From: Spirochaetaceae bacterium
Lineage (GTDB): Bacteria > Spirochaetota > Spirochaetia > Treponematales > Breznakiellaceae
Assembly: GCA_031273985.1 (NCBI GenBank)
Contig: JAISQV010000168.1
Coordinates: 1 to 11,200 of the forward strand
Length of the DNA stretch: 11,200 bases
Direction of reading: 5' to 3'
Shown here one piece after another: positions 6,375 to 11,200 of this stretch. The notes under the pieces were generated by a model, which was given only the letters and a program-made list of their open reading frames with translations, ran no database searches and was not told the origin of the DNA. The first letter of the stretch is position 1; every line of letters starts with the position of its first letter. The position numbers were made by a program, and so were the translations under genes.

Positions 6375-7601
6375 TTACTTTATCAGCATGGAGAGGGCGG
6401 CCTGGATCCATTCGCCGGCTTCCGCGGGGTAGCTGTCTTCGACCAGCAGAAAGTCAAAGAGGGCTTCCCGGAATTCGCCGGAATAGTAACAGGCCTGGCC
6501 CCGGTAGAAGCGGGCCCGGGCGGCGGCGGCGGGGCTTCGCGGCAGGGAGAGGTAGTGGTCCAGCTCGTCCCTGGCCTCCTCCCAGTCGCGGGCAAGGAAA
6601 CTCCCCCGCACGATGATTCCGAGGCTGTAGTCCTCGCCGCCGCCGGGGGCCTCGTTCAGGTCCTGCCTGAAAGCCCGGGGACTCTTGTAGACCCTGCGGC
6701 CCTCCCCGCCGGGCGCGTAAGGCGCCTGGGCCGCCAGGGCTGCGGGACTCAGGGAAACGGGCTCCACCGCCGAGCCCAGGGGGGATACGGCGCTTACCGC
6801 GATCAGGGGCAGGGGCATGGAGCGGAGCTCCGGCGAATTCCGCAGCCCCACCCGCGCCCCCGAGGGAATCTCCACGGGTTCCGTGGTCGCATTGCGTCCG
6901 GGGCTTATCTCCAGCCTTCCGCCGCCCAGAAAGTCCGCCTCCGGGACCAGGGCGTAGTAGTAGGGAATCCCCGGCACCGGGTAGTCCGTGTAGGGCGAAA
7001 CCGGGCCCCCGGCTATGATCACCGCATTGTCCAGGTCCGCCTGACGCCGTATGGGGGCGGCGCTGCGGAACAGAACCAGCGCCTCGCCGGAGTGCCGGAA
7101 GCGTATCTCCACGCCGTCCCCGCGAAGCGCCGCCTCCAGATCGTAGATCCCGCCGGGGGAAGGGGCCTCAGGGATCCGCTCCGCTTCCCGCCGGGCGAGG
7201 CTTCCGTTGTCCGGGGCCTCGACCTCCACGGAAATGGCGTTAATTTGGGGAAGAAACAGGTCGTTCCGCGCCCCGGGGGGCCGGCTGGCGCTGATAAAAT
7301 AGTACCAGGTGCCGGACTCCTCCACCTCGTCAATGTAGGATTGCACGCCGTAGGGAACCTCGATGGGCCGTATTCTGTCGTGGGGGTTGTCCAGGCCAAA
7401 GGGCAGGGCCGAGCGGAATATGTAGACCGGCCCCCGGAGGCCGGGGGAATCCACCCAGGTAAGCCTGACCAGGTTGTTCCGGCTTTCGGCCCGCAGCTCC
7501 GTAATGTAGGCGGCTGCCGCACCGGACGCCGAAGGGCCATCCTGGGCGGAAAGGGGGAGCGCCAGGAGCGCCAGAACCATACAGAGGGACCTCGTCTTCA
7601 T
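6375..7601 (-). CDS. Secreted protein of unknown function with fibronectin-III-like modules and a TPR-like tail
   Basis: I do not recognise a named family. The 408-residue product begins with a signal peptide (residues 1-20, MKTRSLCMVLALLALPLSAQ), probably cleaved by signal peptidase I after SAQ; there is no lipobox cysteine at the junction. Residues 33-127 look like a fibronectin type III fold (VRLTWVDSPG then YIFRS, later YIDEVEESGTWYYFISA). A second such module spans about 151-220 (VEIRFRHSGEALVLFRS, then YTDYPVPGIPYYYALVP). A low-complexity middle part leads to helices at 334-405 resembling two TPR units (ARDWEEARDELDHYLSLP, FYRGQACYYSGEFREALFDF). It probably acts in the periplasm or outer envelope, binding other proteins. 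The ATG at 7601 lacks a clear Shine-Dalgarno; an internal ATG at residue 8 would shorten the signal peptide. It is a single-gene unit, convergent with the chemoreceptor. Confidence 0.85.
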   Translation of the reverse strand: MKTRSLCMVLALLALPLSAQDGPSASGAAAAYITELRAESRNNLVRLTWVDSPGLRGPVYIFRSALPFGLDNPHDRIRPIEVPYGVQSYIDEVEESGTWYYFISASRPPGARNDLFLPQINAISVEVEAPDNGSLARREAERIPEAPSPGGIYDLEAALRGDGVEIRFRHSGEALVLFRSAAPIRRQADLDNAVIIAGGPVSPYTDYPVPGIPYYYALVPEADFLGGGRLEISPGRNATTEPVEIPSGARVGLRNSPELRSMPLPLIAVSAVSPLGSAVEPVSLSPAALAAQAPYAPGGEGRRVYKSPRAFRQDLNEAPGGGEDYSLGIIVRGSFLARDWEEARDELDHYLSLPRSPAAAARARFYRGQACYYSGEFREALFDFLLVEDSYPAEAGEWIQAALSMLIK

Positions 7602-7620
7602 CGTTATAGAAAGGATCGGC

Positions 7621-7648
7621 AGGATAACCGCGAATGATTAGGGGTCAA
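7621..7648 (-). promoter_or_regulatory. Possible promoter of the secreted-protein gene
   Basis: On the minus strand, TTGACC (7648-7643) is followed after 16 bases by TATCCT (7626-7621), 5 of 6 and 4 of 6 matches. The start would lie near 7614, leaving a leader of only about 13 bases. This would fit the absence of a clear ribosome-binding site. Confidence 0.4.
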
Positions 7649-7698
7649 GAGAGGATGGAGTAGAGAGTAAGGAGAAGGCGGGAGCGCATCCCCCCCAC

Positions 7699-7720
7699 AA
7701 GAACCCGCTAAGAACCCGCT
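7699..7720. repeat. Tandem 11-bp direct repeat
   Basis: AAGAACCCGCT occurs twice head to tail (7699-7709 and 7710-7720) with no mismatch, just before the hairpin cluster. The second copy runs into TGCGGG and can form a tiny stem. It may mark an element edge or be simple slippage. Confidence 0.6.
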
Positions 7721-7740
7721 TGCGGGGGAAGGCCGGGGGC

Positions 7741-7904
7741 TGCTAAAAACCGCAAAGCGGTTTTTAGCATGGAGTTTTGCTACGCAAAACTCCGGGGAGA
7801 GAGTACGGGGGCGTTGCGGGGGCGGAGCCCCCGCACGGGGGTAGCGGAAGACCCCGCAGGGCCGCAGGCCCGAGGAGGCTGGAGCGTAGGGGGCTTGGCC
7901 CCCT
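7741..7904. repeat. Cluster of perfect hairpins upstream of murG (REP-like element)
   Basis: Five short-loop hairpins follow one another. The first is TGCTAAAAACCGC/GCGGTTTTTAGCA (7741-7753, 7757-7769; 13 bp). The second is GGAGTTTTGC/GCAAAACTCC (7771-7780, 7784-7793; 10 bp). The third is TGCGGGGGC/GCCCCCGCA (7815-7823, 7827-7835; 9 bp). The fourth is GGGCC/GGCCC (7859-7863, 7867-7871). The fifth is AGGGGGC/GCCCCCT (7888-7894, 7898-7904). All loops are three bases (AAA, TAC, GGA, GCA, TTG). None is followed by a long T-tract, so they are not ordinary terminators. The uniform design and dense packing suggest a repetitive extragenic palindromic element, though no second copy is in the window. 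Confidence 0.6.
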
Positions 7905-7954
7905 TCTTGCCCCTCTCTCTGGAAGAAGGCGCTGAAATCGGTTATGGTGGAACC

Positions 7955-9070
7955 ATGGTGAGCATTGCCTTCGCCGGCGGCGGTACGGGGGGCCACATCT
8001 ACCCCGGACTTGCGGTGGCCGCGGCCCTGCGGAAACTGATCCCCTGCCGGGTCTTCTGGATTGGGGCCGGGACCGGCATGGACCGCTCCATTGTGGAGGG
8101 CGCGGGGCTGACTTTTTTCGGCATCCCCGCGGGGAAATTGCGGCGCAGCCTTTCCCTGAAGAACTTCGGCGACGCCTTCCGGGTGCTGGCGGGCTGCTTT
8201 GCCGCGCTTTCCATCCTGAGGCGGGAGAAGCCGGCGCTGCTCTTTTCCAAGGGCGGTTTTGCCTCGGTGCCCCCCTGCGCGGCGGCGGCTTTTCTCGGTA
8301 TCACCGTCTTTACCCACGAGTCCGATTACAGCCCCGGCCTGGCCACCCGCATAAACCTCCTGTTTGCCCGCCGGGTTTTTACCGCCTTCGCCGGGACGGA
8401 GGCATTCCTGCCCCCGGCGGCGCGTTCCCGGGTAACCCGGACGGGGAACCCCATACGCCGGGAATTTTTCGAGGCCCTGCCGGAGCGGGGCCGGGCCTTT
8501 CTCGGCGCGCCCCAGGGGAGGCCGGTGCTCCTCGTGCTGGGGGGGAGCCTGGGGGCCCGGCAGCTCAACGGCCTGGTCCGGGATTCTCTCCCCGCGCTGA
8601 AGGAATATTACTTTGTGGCGCACCAGACGGGCCCCGGCAACGACTGGGATATTCCCCCGGACGAGGGCTACCGGAGCTGGCCCTTCATCGGGGAGGATAT
8701 GCCCCACGCGCTGGCCGCCGCCGATCTTGTGCTTTGCCGGAGCGGCGCCGGTACGGTCTGGGAATGCGCCTCTCTGGGGAAGCCCATGATTCTGCTGCCT
8801 CTGAGCGGCCCCGCCACCAGGGGCGATCAGGTTGAGAATGCCCGCTGTCTGGAGAAGGCCGGGGCCGCGCTGGTTCTGGACGGGACGGCGGGGCCGGAAA
8901 CGCTGCTTGCCCTGGTGAAACTTCTGGCGCGGGACGGGGCCCGCCGGGAATCAATGGCGCAGGCGGCGGCGGCCTTTGCCCCGGAAGACGCGGCGGGCTT
9001 ACTGGCGGAGGCTATCGCCGCTCAGGTACAAAGGGGGGCGTTTTCCCAGGGGGAGGCCGGTGGAATTTAA
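7955..9070 (+). CDS. murG: UDP-N-acetylglucosamine:lipid I GlcNAc transferase (MurG)
   Basis: MurG adds N-acetylglucosamine from UDP-GlcNAc to lipid I on the cytoplasmic face of the membrane, making lipid II for peptidoglycan. The 371-residue product has the two-domain glycosyltransferase pattern. The acceptor domain holds GGGTGGH (8-14), SKGGFASVPP (98-107) and HESDYSPGLATR (121-132). TGNPIRRE (163-170) is next, and GGSLGARQLN (196-205) opens the UDP-sugar domain, continuing with CRSGAGTVWE (261-270) and GDQVENAR (290-297). The length is normal. I placed the start at ATG 7955 because MVSIAFAGGGTGGH matches the family start; only a weak TGGTGG precedes it. GTG 7958 is a close alternative. An in-frame ATG at 7769 lies in the hairpin cluster and is unlikely. 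The end overlaps cvpA by 11 bases. Confidence 0.96.
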   Translation: MVSIAFAGGGTGGHIYPGLAVAAALRKLIPCRVFWIGAGTGMDRSIVEGAGLTFFGIPAGKLRRSLSLKNFGDAFRVLAGCFAALSILRREKPALLFSKGGFASVPPCAAAAFLGITVFTHESDYSPGLATRINLLFARRVFTAFAGTEAFLPPAARSRVTRTGNPIRREFFEALPERGRAFLGAPQGRPVLLVLGGSLGARQLNGLVRDSLPALKEYYFVAHQTGPGNDWDIPPDEGYRSWPFIGEDMPHALAAADLVLCRSGAGTVWECASLGKPMILLPLSGPATRGDQVENARCLEKAGAALVLDGTAGPETLLALVKLLARDGARRESMAQAAAAFAPEDAAGLLAEAIAAQVQRGAFSQGEAGGI

Positions 9071-9587
9071 CGCGATTGATGTGGTCTTTGCGGTACTGAT
9101 ACTGCTGCTCATGGTGAGGTGCCTTATCCGGGGCTTCATCGGGGAAGTCTTTTCCATGGCCCAGTGGGTGCTGGGGCTTGGAGCGGCCTTTCTCCTGTAC
9201 CGCCGGGGCGCGGTCTGGCTGGCGGAAAACTATTTTCCGGGCCAGAAATTCCTCCCCAATGTTCTTGCCTTTGCCGGTATATTCATCGTTATTTTTATCT
9301 TTATTTTGATTCTGGAAAAGATTCTCAAGGACATTGTTACCGGCGTACAGATGGGCGGGGCGGACCGTATTCTGGGGGCCCTCTTCGGCCTTGCCGAGGG
9401 GCTGCTCTTTGTCTCGCTGATCCTCTGGCTGCTGGAGATACAGCCCCTCTTTGATTCCCGGCGACTCATTGAGGGCAGCTTCTTCTATTCCTTTCTTTCG
9501 CCCTTTATAGGCTCCGTGGAAGCGACGGTGGCGGAAGCGGTGGGCGCGGTTTCCCTGGAGCGGCCCTCCTGGGGGCCCCGTGTTTGA
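9060..9587 (+). CDS. cvpA: CvpA-family membrane protein
   Basis: This 175-residue protein has four predicted membrane spans (about 6-22, 29-46, 66-88 and 104-126) and a short hydrophilic tail. Family marks are the opening NAIDVVFAVLILLLMVRCLIRG (residues 4-25), GFIGEVFSMAQWVLG and GGADRILGALFGLAEG at 99-114. CvpA was named for colicin V production in E. coli; its general role is not settled, with links to envelope stress and cell-surface integrity. I chose GTG 9060, which has AGGGGGAGG directly upstream (9048-9056) and gives the family's usual N terminus. An ATG at 8976 would add 28 basic residues inside murG. It overlaps murG by 11 bases and the next gene by 8, so the three genes are probably coupled. 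Confidence 0.9.
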   Translation: MEFNAIDVVFAVLILLLMVRCLIRGFIGEVFSMAQWVLGLGAAFLLYRRGAVWLAENYFPGQKFLPNVLAFAGIFIVIFIFILILEKILKDIVTGVQMGGADRILGALFGLAEGLLFVSLILWLLEIQPLFDSRRLIEGSFFYSFLSPFIGSVEATVAEAVGAVSLERPSWGPRV

Positions 9588-10950
9588 CAACCTCCTCGGC
9601 CAGGACGCCTCGGCCCAGCTTGCCGCCGACATGGCTTCCGGCTCCCTTTCGCCCTCCATGCTCTTCCGGGGGCCCGATGCTTCGGGCAAGGGCACGGCGG
9701 CGCTGGAACTGGCCCGGGCTCTTTCCTGCGAGGCGGGAGCCGCCTGGAACTGCCCCTGCCCCCAGTGCGCCCGGCACCGTATCCTCTACCACCCGGACCT
9801 TCTGGCCCTGGGCTCCAGGTCCTTCTCCCCGGAGATAGCCGCCGCCGCCCGGATCTTTTCCCGGGAATACGGGGACCCCACGGCGCGGCTCCTTTTTATC
9901 CGGGCGGTGCGGAAACTGCTGCTCCGCTTTGACCCCCTGCTCTGGGAGGACGACCGGGAGGCGAAGAGGACGGCCCCCACGGTGGAGTCCCTGGACGCGG
10001 ACCTTAACGAGGTTCTTTCGGTTCACGAGCGGGGCGGAGCTGCGGCTCCCGGCTGGGCGGAGAAGATAGGGGCGGCGATAGTGAAAAACGCGTGGAAACT
10101 GGAAGCCGACGGCCTCCCTGCCCAGATTCCCGTGGCCCAGATCCGCCGCGCCTCCTGGTGGTGCCGGATCGCGCCCCTGGGTCGGCGCAAGGCGCTCCTC
10201 ATCGAGAATGCGGACCGCATGACGGACTATGCGCAGAATATGCTCCTCAAAATTCTGGAGGAACCCCCGGACACGGCGGTCATTGTGCTCTGCTCCTCCC
10301 GGCCCTCCCTGCTCCTTCCCACGATACGTTCCCGGCTCCGGCCCTACCCCTTTCACCCGCGGGAGGCCCGGATCGAGCGGGAGGTCATACGCCGGGTCTT
10401 TCGCTCGGGGAGCCCCGCGCCCGCGCCGGAGAAGGCCGCGGACAGCCCCGCTGAGGACAGCCCGGTAACGGGCAGCCTCATCACCGCCTGGCTCGACGGC
10501 TTTCTCCCGGTGCCCCAGGAAAAACTTTACCGCCTGGCCTGTTTCTTCACCGCCTCCCTGGCCTCCCAGGCTTTGGCCCTCCTGCAATCGCGCTACCGTA
10601 TCTCCGGGGAAGGCTCCCTCAGCGCCCTTGCCGCCTACGCACTCCCGGCGGCCCGCGATGCCGGGCTGGACCCGGCGGCGGACACGGCCTCCCTGATTCA
10701 GACCCTCGGGGCCGGGAGCTTCGAGGCTCCGGGCCTCTTCACCGGCTTCCTCTCCCAGGTTCTCGGAGTGATCTCCGGAAGCCGCCGGAGTGAAGGAAGC
10801 CCGGATGACGCCTTCGCCGAAATTTGGAGCAGCCTCGCCGGGGAGGCTGTACAGGCGGCGGGGGTCAAAATCGCCGTCCCCCTGATTCTGGACCGCATGG
10901 CGGCTGAATTTCTGCGCCGGGTTACGGAGCTATACCGCCGGGCTATATGA
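9580..10950 (+). CDS. holB: DNA polymerase III clamp-loader delta'-like subunit (HolB/DnaX family), enlarged
   Basis: Clamp-loader subunits of this family help load the sliding clamp onto primed DNA. MFDNLLGQDASAQ opens the protein as in delta' and gamma/tau. Then come a Walker A-like GPDASGKGT (31-39), in which the usual Ser/Thr after Lys is Gly, and a zinc-type cluster with C50, C58, C60 and C63. Next are HPDLL (71-75), a degenerate Walker B region ALLIENADRM (205-214), MLLKILEEPP (221-230) and TIRSRL (248-253), where Arg252 would be the arginine finger of the SRC motif. At 456 residues it is longer than typical delta' (about 330). About 100 extra residues lie between the zinc region and Walker B (roughly 80-180), and a Pro/Ala/Glu linker sits at 277-295. 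The C-terminal part is weakly conserved. The lost catalytic details favour delta' over DnaX. Start GTG 9580 overlaps cvpA. Confidence 0.82.
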   Translation: MFDNLLGQDASAQLAADMASGSLSPSMLFRGPDASGKGTAALELARALSCEAGAAWNCPCPQCARHRILYHPDLLALGSRSFSPEIAAAARIFSREYGDPTARLLFIRAVRKLLLRFDPLLWEDDREAKRTAPTVESLDADLNEVLSVHERGGAAAPGWAEKIGAAIVKNAWKLEADGLPAQIPVAQIRRASWWCRIAPLGRRKALLIENADRMTDYAQNMLLKILEEPPDTAVIVLCSSRPSLLLPTIRSRLRPYPFHPREARIEREVIRRVFRSGSPAPAPEKAADSPAEDSPVTGSLITAWLDGFLPVPQEKLYRLACFFTASLASQALALLQSRYRISGEGSLSALAAYALPAARDAGLDPAADTASLIQTLGAGSFEAPGLFTGFLSQVLGVISGSRRSEGSPDDAFAEIWSSLAGEAVQAAGVKIAVPLILDRMAAEFLRRVTELYRRAI

Positions 10951-10979
10951 GGATCGCCAGGGAGGAAGCTCAGCCAGCC

Positions 10980-10996
10980 TCAGGAATTCTAAGTTT
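10980..10996 (+). repeat. 17-bp direct repeat, copy 1
   Basis: TCAGGAATTCTAAGTTT is identical to 11081-11097. The copies lie on either side of the terminator hairpin, 101 bases apart start to start. In this copy the last 8 bases form the left arm of a small hairpin (10989-11006). Confidence 0.85.
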
Positions 10997-11006
10997 GAAA
11001 ACTTAG
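10989..11006. repeat. Small hairpin after holB
   Basis: CTAAGTT (10989-10995) and AACTTAG (11000-11006) form a 7-bp stem with a four-base loop (TGAA). It has no following T-tract. It resembles a transcription- or repeat-associated palindrome rather than a terminator. Confidence 0.45.
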
Positions 11007-11018
11007 GCATTTCTATCC

Positions 11019-11056
11019 AAAAACCACTCAAATTATGAATAATTTGAGTGGTTTTT
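11019..11056. terminator. Strong, possibly bidirectional terminator after holB
   Basis: AAAAACCACTCAAATTA (11019-11035) pairs perfectly with its inverted copy (11040-11056): 17 bp, loop TGAA. The stem ends in TTTTT on the plus strand and, by symmetry, on the minus strand. It lies 68 bases after the holB stop and probably ends the murG-cvpA-holB transcript. Its low GC content contrasts with the genes around it. Confidence 0.85.
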
Positions 11057-11080
11057 ACCTTAGCCTACCCCCCCTTCCAG

Positions 11081-11097
11081 TCAGGAATTCTAAGTTT
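11081..11097 (+). repeat. 17-bp direct repeat, copy 2
   Basis: This is the second exact copy of TCAGGAATTCTAAGTTT. Here it continues into TTGCCGG and lacks the inverted partner that makes a hairpin in copy 1. Confidence 0.85.
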
Positions 11098-11141
11098 TTG
11101 CCGGTATCTACGCCTCGGTAAAGTAACAAGGGGTTCTGTAG

Positions 11142-11200
11142 ATGACCGCGAAAGCGGTCTCGACCGGGAAGAAATATGGGGGGCGCCTCCGGGGGGCCCC
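11142..11200 (+). CDS. Possible start of a gene running off the right edge
   Basis: An ATG at 11142 is preceded by AAGGGG (11128-11133) at an 8-base spacing and opens a frame with no stop to the window end, giving MTAKAVSTGKKYGGRLRGAP (20 residues). Nothing about the product can be recognised. The first codons lie in a small hairpin, GACCGC-GAAA-GCGGTC (11144-11159). Such a short open frame in GC-rich DNA may be chance. Confidence 0.3.
   Translation, partial: MTAKAVSTGKKYGGRLRGA

Larger units (their letters stand above)
7602..7954. other. Gene-free region between the secreted-protein gene and murG
   Basis: This 353-base stretch between divergent genes holds the minus-strand promoter, a purine-rich run (7641-7685), an 11-bp tandem repeat and a cluster of hairpins (7741-7904). 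I found no convincing promoter for murG in it. Reading frames pass through the hairpins on both strands, but none has coding character of its own. Confidence 0.6.

Noticed and set aside
6246..7637. Open frame of 463 codons on the plus strand opposite the secreted-protein gene
   Set aside because: The minus-strand product has a signal peptide and plausible domains. The plus frame starts inside the chemoreceptor terminator and has antisense-like composition.
7769..7954. 62-residue N-terminal extension of MurG from ATG 7769
   Set aside because: No ribosome-binding site; the extension would be translated hairpin sequence, and the family starts at the glycine-rich loop near 7955.
7604..8707. Open frame of 367 codons on the minus strand across the hairpin cluster and murG
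   Set aside because: It is the antisense of murG and passes through the palindromes; it has no recognisable motif.
9505..10587. Open frame of 360 codons on the minus strand opposite holB
   Set aside because: Clamp-loader motifs are clear on the plus strand; the opposite frame has the repetitive Gly/Arg/Pro makeup of an antisense shadow.
1..11200. tRNA, rRNA, CRISPR array, insertion sequence or prophage genes
   Set aside because: No cloverleaf, regularly spaced repeats, transposase or phage gene was seen on either strand.

Overview
The window looks like chromosomal DNA of a GC-rich spirochete, most likely a treponeme. The chemoreceptor, the small extracytoplasmic protein with fibronectin-like and TPR-like parts, the murG-cvpA-holB cluster and the style of the palindromic intergenic repeats all fit. 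A gut or termite-associated treponeme is a reasonable guess, but it rests on general resemblance and recollection; no rRNA or other marker is present.

Left part (1-3299, minus strand): four genes of an Rnf complex in the order rnfC-rnfD-rnfG-rnfE. They are packed with overlaps or 14-nt gaps, and rnfE runs off the left edge. This membrane complex moves electrons between ferredoxin and NAD and couples that to ion pumping. RnfC carries two 4Fe-4S motifs, RnfD keeps its TGAT flavin-attachment motif, and RnfG has an unusual TAAT form of it.

Middle (3300-6300): a 693-base gene-free stretch holds overlapping opposed promoters, a 7-bp inverted repeat and a structured repeat-like element (3541-3707). 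It ends in an AT-rich promoter region for a large transmembrane chemoreceptor (3993-6191, plus). Behind the receptor, two terminators sit back to back, one for each converging transcription unit.

Right part (6375-11200): a minus-strand gene encodes a secreted protein of unknown function with two fibronectin-III-like modules and a TPR-like tail. It is separated from murG by about 350 bases containing a cluster of perfect hairpins. murG (lipid II synthesis), cvpA (membrane protein) and a holB-like clamp-loader gene overlap one another and probably form one transcript. That transcript appears to end at a strong hairpin terminator (11019-11056) flanked by two copies of a 17-bp repeat. A possible further gene starts at 11142 and runs off the right edge.

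Nothing here is a complete novel system such as a defence island, CRISPR array or phage. The most interesting items are the two structured intergenic elements, the enlarged holB product with a degenerate Walker A, and the altered flavinylation motif of RnfG.
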